Part shown: in pieces, positions 20,990 to 30,575 of the stretch
Layout: each line of letters starts with the position of its first letter
How positions within the stretch are numbered: the first letter of the stretch is position 1
NCBI RefSeq assembly: GCF_000744815.1
Contig: NZ_JQMQ01000005.1
Location: forward strand, 938,055 to 1,002,054
From: Phaeacidiphilus oryzae TH49
GTDB taxonomy: Bacteria > Actinomycetota > Actinomycetes > Streptomycetales > Streptomycetaceae
DNA: 64,000 bases
Reading direction: 5' to 3'
Translations under genes and position numbers: made by a program
Notes under the pieces: model-generated
Database searches by the model: none
What the model was told of the DNA's origin: nothing
What the model saw: only the letters and a program-made list of their open reading frames with translations

Positions 20990-23209
20990 ATGGCCGACAG
21001 AGGAACCGCCCCCGCGCGAGCCGCCGGAGGCGCACCGGCGGCCGACCGGCCGTCCCGGATCCGGAACGTCGCGCTGGTCGGCCACAGCGGAGCCGGAAAG
21101 ACCACCCTGGTGGAATCGCTCGCCCTGGCCACCGGTGCCCTCACCAGGGCCGGCCGGGTGCAGGACGGCACGACGGTCTCCGACCACGACGAGATCGAGC
21201 ACCGGCAGCAGCGCTCGGTGCAGCTCTCCCTGGTCCCGGTCGAGCACGCCGGGATCAAGGTCAACCTCCTGGACACCCCCGGCTACGGGGATTTCACCGG
21301 AGAGCTCCGGGCCGGGCTGCGGGCCGCCGACGCCGCCCTCTTCGTCCTCTCCGCCACCGACTCCGCCGCCGGCATCGACGGGCCGACCCGGCTGCTGTGG
21401 GAGGAATGCGCGGCGGTCGGGATGCCCAGGGCCGTGGTGGTGACCAAACTGGACGGCCCGCAGGCCGACTTCGAGGCCATGGTCGAGCACATCCGGGAGG
21501 CGCTCGGCGGCGACGACCCGGAATCGGTGCTCCCGCTCTACCTCCCGCTCCGCTCCCCCGGCGCGCCCCCGCACGGCCTGGTCGGCCTGCTCGGCGGGCG
21601 GGCGTACGACTACAGCGGCGGCACCCGCACCGAGTCGGACCCCGACCCGGGTCTGGACGGCCGGATCGAGGAGGCCCGCAACCGGCTGATCGAGGGGATC
21701 ATCGCGGAGAGCGAGGACGAGTCCCTGATGGACCGCTACCTCGCCGGCGAGGACCTGGACACCAAGACCCTGATCGACGACCTGGAGCAGGCGGTCGCCC
21801 GCGGGTCCTTCCACCCGGTGCTGTTCGCCCTGCCACCCGCCGAGGGCGCCAGGCAGGGGCTCGGCACCGCGGAGCTGCTCGAGGTCGTCACCTCGGCCTT
21901 CCCCTCCCCCGCCGAGCACCCGATGCCCGAACTCTCCAGCTGCGACGGCAGGTCGAGGCCCACCGCCGAGGTGGTCTGCGACCCGGGCGGGCCGCTGGTC
22001 GCCGAGGTGGTGAAGACCAGCGGCGACCCGTACGTGGGCCGCCTCAGCCTGGTCCGGGTGTTCTCCGGGACGCTCCGCCAGGACGCCCAGGTGCACGTCT
22101 CGGGGCACGGCCTGGCCGACCGCGGGCACGAGGACCACGACGTGGACGAGCGGATCGGCGCCCTCTCCTCCCCGTTCGGCAAGACGCTGCGGTCCGTCGA
22201 GTCCGGGGTGGCCGGGGACATCGTCTGCGTGGCCAAGCTGGCCCGGGCCGAGACCGGGGACACCCTCTCCGACCCGGACCGGCCGCTGCTGATGGCCGCC
22301 TGGGAGATGCCCGAGCCGCTGCTGCCGATCGCCGTCGAGGCGCACTCCAAGGCCGACGAGGACAAGCTCTCCCAGGGGCTGGGCCGGCTGGTCGCCGAGG
22401 ACCCGACGCTGCGCCTGGAGCAGAACCAGGAGACCCGCCAGCTGGTCCTCTGGTGCCTGGGCGAGGCGCACGCCGACGTGCTGCTGGAGCGGCTGCGCAC
22501 CCGCTACGGGGTGCAGGTGGACCCGGTGCCGTACCGGGTGCCGCTGCGGGAGACCTTCGCCGGGGCGGCGGCCGCCCGGGGCCGGCACGTCAAGCAGTCC
22601 GGCGGGCACGGCCAGTACGCCATCTGCGACATCGAGGTGGAGCCGCTGCCGGGCGGCGGCGGCTTCGAGTTCGTCGACCGGGTGGTCGGCGGAGCGGTGC
22701 CGCGGCAGTTCATCCCCTCGGTGGAGAAGGGCGTACGGGCCCAGCTGGAGAAGGGCGTCCGGGCCGGCTACCCGGTGGTCGACGTCCGGGTGACCCTGGT
22801 CGACGGCAAGGCGCACTCGGTGGACTCCTCGGACGCCGCCTTCCAGACCGCGGGCGCGCTCGCCCTGCGGGAGGCCGCGGCCAAGGCCGAGATCAGCCTG
22901 CTGGAGCCGGTCGCCGAGGTCCGGGTGCTGATGCCGGACGACTACGTGGGTGCGGTGATGAGCGACCTGTCCTCGCGCCGCGGCCGGGTGCTCGGCACCG
23001 AGCCGGTCGGCGACGGACTGCGCGGCGGCGGCGGCGGCCGCACCCTGGTCCGCGCCGAGGTGCCGGAGGTGGAGATCGTCCGGTACGCGGTCGACCTGCG
23101 CTCGTTGACCCACGGGACCGGCCGGTTCTCCCGCGCCTACGCCCGGCACGAGCCGATGCCGCCCGCCGTGGCGGCCCGGCTCACCGCCGAGGACGCGCAG
23201 GAGAAGTGA
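20990..23209 (+). CDS. Elongation factor G-like GTPase
   Basis: A 739-residue EF-G paralogue with G1 GHSGAGKTT, G3 DTPGYGD, then domains II-V; the C-terminal region keeps EF-G features (GGHGQYAICDIEVEPLPGGGGFEF, PRQFIPSVEKGVR, SDLSSRRGRVLG). The G4 motif is TKLD instead of NKxD. Actinobacteria carry this second EF-G in addition to the canonical FusA encoded with ribosomal proteins; a role in recycling or special translation has been proposed but is not proven here. ATG with GAGGAG seven bases upstream. Divergent from pgsA. A GC-rich hairpin follows the stop. Confidence 0.9.
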   Translation: MADRGTAPARAAGGAPAADRPSRIRNVALVGHSGAGKTTLVESLALATGALTRAGRVQDGTTVSDHDEIEHRQQRSVQLSLVPVEHAGIKVNLLDTPGYGDFTGELRAGLRAADAALFVLSATDSAAGIDGPTRLLWEECAAVGMPRAVVVTKLDGPQADFEAMVEHIREALGGDDPESVLPLYLPLRSPGAPPHGLVGLLGGRAYDYSGGTRTESDPDPGLDGRIEEARNRLIEGIIAESEDESLMDRYLAGEDLDTKTLIDDLEQAVARGSFHPVLFALPPAEGARQGLGTAELLEVVTSAFPSPAEHPMPELSSCDGRSRPTAEVVCDPGGPLVAEVVKTSGDPYVGRLSLVRVFSGTLRQDAQVHVSGHGLADRGHEDHDVDERIGALSSPFGKTLRSVESGVAGDIVCVAKLARAETGDTLSDPDRPLLMAAWEMPEPLLPIAVEAHSKADEDKLSQGLGRLVAEDPTLRLEQNQETRQLVLWCLGEAHADVLLERLRTRYGVQVDPVPYRVPLRETFAGAAAARGRHVKQSGGHGQYAICDIEVEPLPGGGGFEFVDRVVGGAVPRQFIPSVEKGVRAQLEKGVRAGYPVVDVRVTLVDGKAHSVDSSDAAFQTAGALALREAAAKAEISLLEPVAEVRVLMPDDYVGAVMSDLSSRRGRVLGTEPVGDGLRGGGGGRTLVRAEVPEVEIVRYAVDLRSLTHGTGRFSRAYARHEPMPPAVAARLTAEDAQEK

Positions 23210-23215
23210 CCCGGC

Positions 23216-23260
23216 GGCGCCCGTCCGGCCCCCCGGCAGGAGCGGGGCCGGGCGGGCGCC
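23216..23260 (+). terminator. Hairpin after the EF-G-like gene
   Basis: Seven bases after the stop codon, GGCGCCCGtCCGGCCCC pairs with GGGGCCGGgCGGGCGCC: a 17-bp stem with one mismatch and an 11-base loop. There is no T-tract, which is usual for GC-rich actinobacterial terminators. Confidence 0.6.
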
Positions 23261-23432
23261 GGGCGGTCGGGAACGCGCCCCGGCGCATCGGCGTACCGGC
23301 GAATCTCCGCCGATCACGCCGTTTGATCGCCAACGGTAGGGTGGGCGTGGGATCGTGACAGCGACTCAGATTCGGGGTAACCCGATTCTGGGAACTGCGG
23401 GGATGCTCGGCGTCGGGGCGGGAGGGACGAGC

Positions 23433-25094
23433 GTGACGACAGGGTTCGACTTCAGCCCGGGGGCGCAGGTACCGCGCACCGACGTCCCGTCGCAGCTCGG
23501 CGTGACCAACGCGCTGGCCACCGGCGCGTACCGGGACGGTCCGGCGGACGACCTCACCGCGCTCCGCCCGGACGTGGAGCAGAAGCACCGCCCGCGGCGG
23601 GGGATCTTCGCCCCCAACTTCGGGGAGGCGTTCAGCCGGGCCGTGCTGGCCCGCACCCTCGGCAGCGGCCGGGCCCCGCTGGTGCCGTCCTTCGGCACCG
23701 ACCCCCGGATAGTCGTCGAGCACTGCCTGGAGGCCGAGCAGCTGAGACGGGACCGGGACCGGAGGCTCACCGCGGTCACCGCGGTCGCCGGCCTGCTGTT
23801 CCTGCCCGGCACGCTGCTCTGGCTGCTCGCCTTCCAGCTGCGGGCGCTGGTCAGCCGCGGAGAGCGCGGCGCGGCCCGGGAGAACTTCTACGGCGGCCTG
23901 GCCTTCCTGATCATCGCGGTACTCGCCGCCTATCTCGCCTACAGCCCGCCGGCGAGCGGCTTCTGGGGGTTCTACCTGCGAATCGTCCTCCTGGTGCCGA
24001 TAGCCGGCTGGTACTGGGCCAGGCGGATCTGCATCCGTTCCACGGACGAGCTCCGCGCCCGCTGGTCGGCCCTGCTGGAGGGCGGCGGCGCGGTGGTCGG
24101 ACCCACCGTCCCCTCGGCGGTGCCGCGCGGGCCGGAGGACACCAAGCGCGAGCAGCTGCGCACCCAGCTCGCGGGGCTCCTCTCCGAGCAGGAGACCAAC
24201 GTCCTCCACTACGCCGGGCGCAAGGGCGTGCTGGGCCTGGGGGCGCGCTGGGGCGTCTGGCAGCTGGCCGAGGAGCTGCGGCCGGCCGAGGGGCAGAGCG
24301 AGTTCCATCCGTTCCGGGCCTGGGACGTGGTGCGGCGGATCGAGGACCGGCTCAAGACCCTCAACCGGGGCGCGGTCACCGACGCCGGGATCCCCCACCC
24401 GCTCACCCACCACTGGGTGGTGCTGCCGGTGGACGAGGGCGCCGACTCGATCGGCCGGCCGGCCGGGCCGGAGATGGACGGGCCGCGGATGCGGCCGTTC
24501 AACATCGAGCAGACCTGCAACGCGCAGCGCTTCGGACTCGGTCCGCGGCACTATCTGAGTGTCCAGTTCGTGCTCTGGGAAGGGCAGTTGGTGGTCACCC
24601 TGATGATCACCGTGACGCTGCTCCACAACACCCTGCGGCTGGAGGTCACCGGGCACGCGCTCGGGCCGGTGGACAAGCAGTTCATGGGCAAGCCGAAGCC
24701 GCGCACCGAGACCGTCGCCAAGACCGGCAAGTTCTGGGAGCAGCGCACCCGGCAGCTGCCGCTGCTCACCAACGACGAGGTGGTGCGGCTGACCGTGCGG
24801 GCGCCGTTCACCTGGAGCCCGGGGCTGCTGGACTGGCTGGGCGGCCGGGTCACCCTGCCGGAGCCGTTCGGGCTGCGCTATGCGTGGGTGTCCCGGCCGT
24901 GGACCCACCGCTTCATGGCGGACGACGCGATCCGGGTGGCCACACCGGTGCTGCGGGCCGTCCACTCCGCCGCCATCGAGTACCTCGCCGAGCAGGGCGT
25001 GGACCTGACCCGCTTCGACGCGCGCTCGCTGATGCTGAGCAACGAGGTCCAGAGCGCGAAGCCGGGCCGGGCGGACGTCTACGACGCCGACTAG
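23433..25094 (+). CDS. Large membrane protein of unknown function
   Basis: A 553-residue protein I do not recognise beyond its resemblance to conserved streptomycete membrane proteins. After a soluble N-terminus (about 100 residues) come three or four membrane segments ([57 protein letters not shown]), then a soluble region, and a further hydrophobic stretch ([15 protein letters not shown]). GTG at 23433 was preferred to GTG 23355 because GGGAGGGA lies five bases upstream. It converges on the thiolase gene across a clear hairpin terminator. No enzymatic motif is visible. Confidence 0.75.
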   Translation: MTTGFDFSPGAQVPRTDVPSQLGVTNALATGAYRDGPADDLTALRPDVEQKHRPRRGIFAPNFGEAFSRAVLARTLGSGRAPLVPSFGTDPRIVVEHCLEAEQLRRDRDRRLTAVTAVAGLLFLPGTLLWLLAFQLRALVSRGERGAARENFYGGLAFLIIAVLAAYLAYSPPASGFWGFYLRIVLLVPIAGWYWARRICIRSTDELRARWSALLEGGGAVVGPTVPSAVPRGPEDTKREQLRTQLAGLLSEQETNVLHYAGRKGVLGLGARWGVWQLAEELRPAEGQSEFHPFRAWDVVRRIEDRLKTLNRGAVTDAGIPHPLTHHWVVLPVDEGADSIGRPAGPEMDGPRMRPFNIEQTCNAQRFGLGPRHYLSVQFVLWEGQLVVTLMITVTLLHNTLRLEVTGHALGPVDKQFMGKPKPRTETVAKTGKFWEQRTRQLPLLTNDEVVRLTVRAPFTWSPGLLDWLGGRVTLPEPFGLRYAWVSRPWTHRFMADDAIRVATPVLRAVHSAAIEYLAEQGVDLTRFDARSLMLSNEVQSAKPGRADVYDAD

Positions 25095-25099
25095 GCCAC

Positions 25100-25132
25100 G
25101 ACCCCTGGAGTCGGCGCGCGACTCCAGGGGTC
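25100..25132. terminator. Bidirectional hairpin between convergent genes
   Basis: Perfect 13-bp stem GACCCCTGGAGTC / GACTCCAGGGGTC with a seven-base loop, placed between the stop codons of the membrane protein (plus) and the thiolase (minus). It should end transcription from both sides. Confidence 0.8.
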
Positions 25133-25142
25133 ACGCCGGGAG

Positions 25143-26315
25143 CTACAACAGTTCCAGCACCGTGGCGTTGGCCATGCCGCCGCCCTCGCACATGGACTGC
25201 AGGCCGAACTGGATGTCGTTGGCCTTCATGTGGTGGATGAGGGTGGTCATCAGCCGCGCACCGGACGCGCCCAGCGGGTGGCCCAGCGCCATCGCGCCGC
25301 CGTTGGGGTTGAGCTTCTCGTAGTCCGCGCCGAGTTCGCGCTGCCAGCCCAGCGACACCGGCGCGAAGGCCTCGTTGACCTCGTAGGCGCCGAAGTCGCC
25401 GATGCCCAGGCCGGAACGCTGGAGCAGCTTGCGGGTGGCCGGGATCGGGCCCTTCAGCATGGTGATCGGGTCGGCCCCGACCACCGTCCCGGTGTGGAAG
25501 CGGGCGATCGGCGTCCAGCCGTTGGCCCGCGCCACCTCGCCGGTGGTGATCAGCAGCGCCGCCGCACCGTCCGAGATCTGCGAGGAGTTGCCGGCCGAGA
25601 TCACGCCGTCCTCCTTGAACGGCGTCTTCAGCGCGGCCAGCTTCTCCAGGCTGCCGCCCGGCCGAATGCCCTCGTCGGTGTCGACGACCCGGCTCCCGCC
25701 GTCCTCGGTCGGCACGGTGACCGGCGCGATCTGCGACTTGAACCGGCCCTCCGCCACCGCCCGCGCCGCCCGCGCGTGCGAGTCCAGCGCGTGCTGGTCG
25801 AGGTCGGCCCGGGTGAAGCCGAACTCCTCGGCGATCATCTCGGCGCCGATCCCCTGGTTGAAGCGGAAGTGGTCGTACCGCTCCCCCACCAGCGGGCCGA
25901 ACGGCTTGCCCTGCGAGCTGTCACCGCGGGTGGAGCCCATCGGCACCCGGGACATCATCTCCACTCCGCCGGCCACCGCGATGTCGTACTGGCCGGCGAT
26001 CACCCCGGCCGCGACCTGGTGGACGGCCTGCTGGGAGGAGCCGCACTGCCGGTCGATGGTCAGCCCCGGGACGTGCTCCGGCCAGCCGGCCGCCAGCACC
26101 GCGTACCGGCCGACGCAGCCGGCCTGCTCGCCGACCTGGGAGACGCAGCCCCAGACCACGTCGTCCACCGTGCCCGGGTCCAGCCCGTTCCGCTCGGCCA
26201 GGGCCTTGAGGATGTGCGCGGACAGGTCCACCGGGTGCACCCCGGACAGCGCGCCGCCCGGCTTGCCTCGGCCGACCGGGGTGCGGACGGCGTCCACGAT
26301 CACCGCGTCACGCAT
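25143..26315 (-). CDS. Acetyl-CoA C-acyltransferase (thiolase)
   Basis: Thiolytic enzyme that cleaves 3-ketoacyl-CoA (or condenses acetyl-CoA units). The 390-residue protein has the nucleophilic Cys in [12 protein letters not shown] (about residue 93), the catalytic His in [18 protein letters not shown] and the second Cys in MCEGGGMAN at the C-terminus. It resembles thiolases found in steroid and branched-chain beta-oxidation sets. ATG start. It forms a same-strand block with enoyl-CoA hydratase, SDR and acyl-CoA dehydrogenase genes, which together make a complete beta-oxidation spiral. Confidence 0.92.
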   Translation of the reverse strand: MRDAVIVDAVRTPVGRGKPGGALSGVHPVDLSAHILKALAERNGLDPGTVDDVVWGCVSQVGEQAGCVGRYAVLAAGWPEHVPGLTIDRQCGSSQQAVHQVAAGVIAGQYDIAVAGGVEMMSRVPMGSTRGDSSQGKPFGPLVGERYDHFRFNQGIGAEMIAEEFGFTRADLDQHALDSHARAARAVAEGRFKSQIAPVTVPTEDGGSRVVDTDEGIRPGGSLEKLAALKTPFKEDGVISAGNSSQISDGAAALLITTGEVARANGWTPIARFHTGTVVGADPITMLKGPIPATRKLLQRSGLGIGDFGAYEVNEAFAPVSLGWQRELGADYEKLNPNGGAMALGHPLGASGARLMTTLIHHMKANDIQFGLQSMCEGGGMANATVLELL

Positions 26316-26405
26316 GGCTGATCTCCTCCTGATTGACGGTCGATGGTTCGGCGGCGAGTTCGCGCAGCCGGGTCTCGGGCACCCTGCCCCCGCGGAGCCC
26401 GGCGC

Positions 26406-27173
26406 TCATCGCCCCTGCCAGCGCGGGGCGCGCTTCTCGGCGAAGGCGCGGGCGCCCTCCCTGGCGTCCTCGCTCTCCTGGTTGATGGCGACGGCCAGCG
26501 GCTTCTGCCGCTCCCAGGCCTCCTCCTCGGTCCAGTACTGCGACCGGGACATCAGCTCCTTGGAGGCCCGGACGGCCAGCGGGCCGTTGGCGGCGATCGC
26601 CGCCGCCAGCCGCTTGGCCTCGGCGAGCGCCCCGCCCGGCTCGGTGAGCCGGTTGACCAGACCGTAGTGGTGGGCCCGCGGGGCCTCCAGGAACTCGCCG
26701 GTCAGGGCCAGTTCGAGGGCCACCTGGTACGGCAGCCGCCGCTGCAGCCGGAGCAGCCCGCCGCCGGCGGCGAGCAGCCCGCGCTTCACCTCGGGGATGC
26801 CGAACTTCGCGTTCTCGGCGGCCACCACCAGGTCGCAGGCGAGCACCGCCTCGCAGCCGCCGGCCAGGGCGTACCCCTCGACGGCCGCGATCAGCGGCTT
26901 CTTCGGCGGGGCCTGGACCAGGCCGAGGAAGCCCCGCCCGGAGACCACCGGGCGCTCCCCGGCCAGAAAGGCCTTGAGGTCCATCCCGGAGCAGAACGTC
27001 CCCTCGGCCCCGGTGAGAACGCCCACGACCAGGTCGTCGCGCTTGTCCAGCTCCTCCATCGCGGCGGCCACGCCCTCGGACATCTCCAGGTTGGCCGCGT
27101 TGCGGGCCCGCGGCCGGTTGAGGGTGACGACGGCGACGCCGTCGGCGTACTCGGTCAGAACTGCGTCGGTCAC
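26406..27173 (-). CDS. Enoyl-CoA hydratase/isomerase (crotonase family)
   Basis: A 255-residue crotonase-fold protein that likely hydrates a 2-enoyl-CoA. The oxyanion-hole segments are TFCSGMDLKAFL and the GYALAGGCEAVLACDLVVA block. At the place of the second catalytic Glu the sequence is IPEVKRGLLAAGGG, where typical hydratases have E-x-G-xx-P-GxGG; the reduced match means the precise reaction is unsure. The C-terminal FAEKRAPRWQGR is typical. ATG start; 90 bp upstream of the thiolase, 40 bp after the SDR gene. Confidence 0.88.
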   Translation of the reverse strand: MTDAVLTEYADGVAVVTLNRPRARNAANLEMSEGVAAAMEELDKRDDLVVGVLTGAEGTFCSGMDLKAFLAGERPVVSGRGFLGLVQAPPKKPLIAAVEGYALAGGCEAVLACDLVVAAENAKFGIPEVKRGLLAAGGGLLRLQRRLPYQVALELALTGEFLEAPRAHHYGLVNRLTEPGGALAEAKRLAAAIAANGPLAVRASKELMSRSQYWTEEEAWERQKPLAVAINQESEDAREGARAFAEKRAPRWQGR

Positions 27174-27213
27174 TGTCTCTCTTCCTTCTTGGCGCTGCTC
27201 GGGAGGGCCCGGC

Positions 27214-27981
27214 CTACTTCGGGGCCATCCGGATGGCGCCGTCGAGGCGGATCACCTCTCCGTTGAGCATCCCGTTCTCGACGATGTGCGCGGCCAGCGC
27301 GGCGAACTCGGCGGGGTCGCCCAGCCGGCTCGGATGCGGGACCTGCCTGCCGAGCGAGGCCCGGACCTCCTCGGGGGCCTTGCCGAGCAGCGGGGTGTCG
27401 AAGGTGCCGGGGGCGATGGTGACCACCCGGACCGCCCGGCCGGCCAGATCGCGGGCGATCGGCAGGGTCATCCCGACGATGCCGCCCTTGGAGGCGGAGT
27501 ACGCGCACTGGCCGATCTGGCCGTCGAAGGCGGCCACCGAGGCGGTGTTGACCACGACCCCGCGGTCCCCGTCCACCGGCTCGTTCTCCACCATCCGCGC
27601 GGCCGCCAGCCGGATCACGTTGAAGGTGCCGATCAGGTTGACCGTGACCACCTTGGCGAACCGGTCCAGCGGGTACGGCCCCTGCCTGCCGACCGTACGG
27701 GCCGGTCCGCTGCCGATGCCGGCGCAGTTGACGGTGATCCGCAGCGGGGCGCCCTCGGCCGCCAGGTCGACCGCGCGCTGGACGTCCTCCTCGCTGGTGA
27801 CGTCGCCGGGCGCGAAGACCGCGCGCTCGCCCAGTTCCTTCGCCACCTGGGCGCCCTCCGAGGAGGGCAGGTCGAGCAGCACGACCCGGGCCGCGCCACC
27901 GGCCAGCAGCCTCCTGGCGGTGGCCAGGCCGAGCCCGGAGGCCCCGCCGGTGATCAGCGCGGAGGCGCCTTCGATACGCAT
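27214..27981 (-). CDS. Short-chain dehydrogenase, probable 3-hydroxyacyl-CoA dehydrogenase (type II)
   Basis: A 255-residue NAD(P)-dependent SDR. The cofactor motif is TGGASGLG (residues 11-18), the NAG-equivalent is NCAGIG, and the catalytic set is the Ser of NTASVAAF, then YSASKGG. The overall pattern (LDLPSSEG after beta 2, specifying NAD) is like human HSD17B10-type 3-hydroxyacyl-CoA dehydrogenases, and the operon (acyl-CoA dehydrogenase, hydratase, thiolase) fits that step. ATG start. Located 36 bp after the acyl-CoA dehydrogenase. Confidence 0.88.
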   Translation of the reverse strand: MRIEGASALITGGASGLGLATARRLLAGGAARVVLLDLPSSEGAQVAKELGERAVFAPGDVTSEEDVQRAVDLAAEGAPLRITVNCAGIGSGPARTVGRQGPYPLDRFAKVVTVNLIGTFNVIRLAAARMVENEPVDGDRGVVVNTASVAAFDGQIGQCAYSASKGGIVGMTLPIARDLAGRAVRVVTIAPGTFDTPLLGKAPEEVRASLGRQVPHPSRLGDPAEFAALAAHIVENGMLNGEVIRLDGAIRMAPK

Positions 27982-28017
27982 GGAGAAACCTTTCGGAGTG
28001 GAGGGAACGGGCGGTGC

Positions 28018-29184
28018 TCAGCGGCCGGCGAGGCCGAGGGACTTGGCGATGATGGTCTTCATCACCTCGTTGGTGCCGCCGAAGATCCGGGAGACCCGGG
28101 TGTCGGCGTAGAGGCGGGCGATCGGGTACTCGCGCATGTAGCCGTAGCCGCCGTGCAGCTGGAGGCACCTGTCGATGACCCGGCCCGCGGTCTCCGTGCA
28201 GAACAGCTTCGCCCGGGCGGCGTCCGCGACCCCCAGCTCGCCCTGGTCGTGGAGTTCCAGCGCCCGGTCCGCCATCAGCCGGGCGGCGGTCGCCTCGGTG
28301 TCGCACTCGGCCAGCACGAACTTGGTGTTCTGGAAACCGGCCACCGGTCTGCCGAAGACCAGCCGCTGGTTGACGTAGTCGGTGGCGAAGCGGACGGCGG
28401 ACTCGGCCGCGGCGGCGCCGCCCAGCGCGATGGACAGCCGCTCCTGCGGGAGGTTGTGGGTGAGGTAGGAGAAGCCCCTGCCCTCCTCGCCGAGGAGGTT
28501 CTCGGCCGGCACCCGGACGTCGGTGAAGGAGAGCTCGGCGGTGTCGTTGGCGAACAGCCCGATCTTCTCCAGCTTGCGGCCGACCGCGTAGCCCTCGCTC
28601 CTGGTGTCCACGACCAGGAGGGAGAGCCCGGCCCGCCGGTCCTCGGGGGTGGCCGGCGAGGTCCGGCAGACCACCAGCGCCAGATCGGCCAGCACGCCGC
28701 CGGTGATGAAGGTCTTCGCCCCGTTGAGGGTGTAGTAGGAGCCGTCCGCCGAGCGCTCCGCCCGGGTCTGGATGTTGGCGAGGTCGGAGCCGGTACCGGG
28801 CTCGGTCATCGCGATGCAGGTCATCAGCTCGCCGGAGGCCATCCCTGGCAGCCAGCGGGCCTTCTGCCCGGCGTCGGCGAACCTCAGGATGTACGGCAGG
28901 TTGACGGTGGAGTGCACCGACCAGGTACCGAAGGTGACGGCCGCCCGGCTGGTCTCCTCGATGGTGACGGCCGCGTAGCTGAACGAGGGCTCGCCGCCCC
29001 CGCCGTACTCCTCGGGGATCTGGAGTCCCAGCACGCCGAGCTCGCCCAGGCGCCGGTAGAACTCCTTCGGCGGATGTCCCAGCTGCTCCCACTCGGGGTA
29101 GACCGGTACGACCTCCTTCGCGATGAACTCGCGCAGCATGGCCCGGTAGGCCTCGTGTTCCTCGGTGAATATCGCTCGGCGCAC
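28018..29184 (-). CDS. Acyl-CoA dehydrogenase
   Basis: FAD enzyme for the first step of beta-oxidation. The 388-residue protein has the signature MTEPGTGSDLANIQ, the FAD/substrate region KTFITGG, QLHGGYGYMREYPIARLYADTRV, and the catalytic Glu in FGGTNEVMKTI. I chose GTG 29184 (RRAIFTEEHEAYR is the usual family start, GAGAGG upstream) over ATG 29202. A 17-bp operator-like sequence identical to one before the neighbouring tetR lies 38 bp upstream of this start. First gene of the block; it is likely repressed by that TetR protein. Confidence 0.93.
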   Translation of the reverse strand: MRRAIFTEEHEAYRAMLREFIAKEVVPVYPEWEQLGHPPKEFYRRLGELGVLGLQIPEEYGGGGEPSFSYAAVTIEETSRAAVTFGTWSVHSTVNLPYILRFADAGQKARWLPGMASGELMTCIAMTEPGTGSDLANIQTRAERSADGSYYTLNGAKTFITGGVLADLALVVCRTSPATPEDRRAGLSLLVVDTRSEGYAVGRKLEKIGLFANDTAELSFTDVRVPAENLLGEEGRGFSYLTHNLPQERLSIALGGAAAAESAVRFATDYVNQRLVFGRPVAGFQNTKFVLAECDTEATAARLMADRALELHDQGELGVADAARAKLFCTETAGRVIDRCLQLHGGYGYMREYPIARLYADTRVSRIFGGTNEVMKTIIAKSLGLAGR

Positions 29185-29222
29185 GGGCGCGGCACCTCTC
29201 ATCGGCGGCGATCACTACCACT

Positions 29223-29239
29223 CGAACGATCGTTAAGCT
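29223..29239 (+). promoter_or_regulatory. TetR operator-like site 1 (before acyl-CoA dehydrogenase)
   Basis: CGAACGATCGTTAAGCT, with the perfect palindrome AACGATCGTT at its centre-left. The same 17 bases occur in opposite orientation at 29903-29919. The position 20-40 bp upstream of the dehydrogenase start fits a repressor site over a promoter. Confidence 0.75.
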
Positions 29240-29307
29240 AACGCGCCGAAGCCCGCCTGTCCATGGTGACGCCGCCGGCCCCGCGCCCGCGGCGACCGCA
29301 CCGGCCG

Positions 29308-29895
29308 CTACCGCCGGACCGGCCGCCACTCCACCAGCACCAGCGCCAACTCCACGTACCGGGAGGCCAGTTCGTCCACGGAGAGCTCTCCCTCCACGCG
29401 GTACCACTGGGCGATGGCATTGCACATCGCGATCACACTCCGGCGCGCGTCGTCCGGATACGGCGTACGGAAGACGCCCTGCGCCACCCCGTCCTCGATG
29501 ATCTCCTGGAAGAGCGCGGTGCCGTCGTGCTGCCGCTTGCGGGCCGCCTCCCGGCGCTCCTCGGAGAGGTGCCGCCACTCCGCGATCAGCAGCTGGCTCT
29601 CCACCCGGCGCTCGGCCCGGTACCGGACGGTGGCCGCGACCATGGCGGACAGCCGCTCCCCCGGCTCCTCCCCGGCCTCGGCCAGGGCGCTGCGGCAGGC
29701 CGCGAAGAAGGCGTCCGAGCTCTCCTCGACCAGGGCGGCCAGCAGCTCGTCCTTGCCGGAGTAGTAGTGGTACATCGCGGACAGGCTCATCCCCGCCCGA
29801 CGCGCGATGTCCCGCACGGACGTGCCGGTGAAGCCGCGCTCGGCGAACTCGGTGCGGGCGGCGTCGAGCAGGGCCTGGTGGCCGGTGGGTCGCAT
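29308..29895 (-). CDS. TetR-family regulator of the fatty-acid degradation block
   Basis: A 195-residue TetR protein: N-terminal helix-turn-helix (FTGTSVRDIARRAGMSLSAMYHYYSGKDELL, residues about 22-52) and an all-helical ligand domain. Its C-terminal sequence YRVEGELSVDELASRYVELAL resembles repressors of acyl-CoA catabolism such as KstR2, which bind CoA thioesters; the ligand here is inferred, not seen. ATG start without a strong ribosome site. Operator-like 17-bp sites are found just upstream of its own start and before the divergent-side target gene, so autoregulation is expected. Confidence 0.92.
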   Translation of the reverse strand: MRPTGHQALLDAARTEFAERGFTGTSVRDIARRAGMSLSAMYHYYSGKDELLAALVEESSDAFFAACRSALAEAGEEPGERLSAMVAATVRYRAERRVESQLLIAEWRHLSEERREAARKRQHDGTALFQEIIEDGVAQGVFRTPYPDDARRSVIAMCNAIAQWYRVEGELSVDELASRYVELALVLVEWRPVRR

Positions 29896-29902
29896 GGAGA
29901 AC

Positions 29903-29919
29903 AGCTTAACGATCGTTCG
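29903..29919 (-). promoter_or_regulatory. TetR operator-like site 2 (before tetR)
   Basis: On the minus strand this reads CGAACGATCGTTAAGCT, all 17 bases identical to site 1 (29223-29239). It ends only seven bases before the tetR start codon, so it would overlap the 5' end of the tetR transcript or its promoter. Confidence 0.75.
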
Positions 29920-29946
29920 GCCGCTTGGCCGGGCTACCTGACCGGA

Positions 29947-30498
29947 CTAGTCCTCGGGCCAGGCCTCGGCCAGCGTCTTCCGGGTGTCCGCGAGGAGCTG
30001 CGGCAGCACCTTGGTGCGGCCCACCACCGGCATGAAGTTGGTGTCCCCGCCCCACCGCGGCACCACGTGCTGGTGGAGGTGGGCGGCGATGCCGGCACCG
30101 GCCACCGCTCCCTGGTTCATCCCGATATTGAAGCCGTGCGCCCCGGAGGCGGCCCGCAGCGCGGTCATCGCCTGCTTGGTCAGCTCGGCGACCTCCGCGG
30201 TCTCCACCGCGGTCAGCTCGGTGTAGTCGGCGACGTGCCGGTAGGGCACCGCCATCACATGGCCGCTGTTGTACGGGTACAGGTTGAGGACCACGAAGGC
30301 GTGCTCGCCGCGGCGGACGATCAGGCCGTCCTCGTCGCTCATCGAGGGGATGGTGCAGAACGGGCAGCCGTCCCCGGCCGCCGGCCCGGTGGGCTTGTTC
30401 TCGCCCTTGATGTAGGCCATGCGGTGAGGGGTCCACAGACGCCCGAAACCGTCCGGCTCTCCCGCGCCTTCCTGCAGCACCGACTCCTCGTTGGTCAT
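29947..30498 (-). CDS. HIT-family (Ap4A phosphorylase-like) protein
   Basis: A 183-residue histidine-triad protein: the triad is HLHQHVVPRW and a CPFC pair near residue 45 suggests bound zinc. Actinobacterial members of this branch act as diadenosine tetraphosphate (Ap4A) phosphorylases. The sequence LWTPHRMAYI before the CPFC is typical of that group. ATG 30498 was chosen (MTNEESVL), four codons after another ATG at 30510; neither has a clear ribosome site. It follows thrS by 78 bp, an arrangement seen in other actinobacteria. Confidence 0.9.
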   Translation of the reverse strand: MTNEESVLQEGAGEPDGFGRLWTPHRMAYIKGENKPTGPAAGDGCPFCTIPSMSDEDGLIVRRGEHAFVVLNLYPYNSGHVMAVPYRHVADYTELTAVETAEVAELTKQAMTALRAASGAHGFNIGMNQGAVAGAGIAAHLHQHVVPRWGGDTNFMPVVGRTKVLPQLLADTRKTLAEAWPED

Positions 30499-30575
30499 GC
30501 TGATCAGCATAAGCGCAAGGGACGGGCCCCGTGGGCCCGCCCCTTGTTCAGGTTTCCGAACGACCTGACGGAGCG

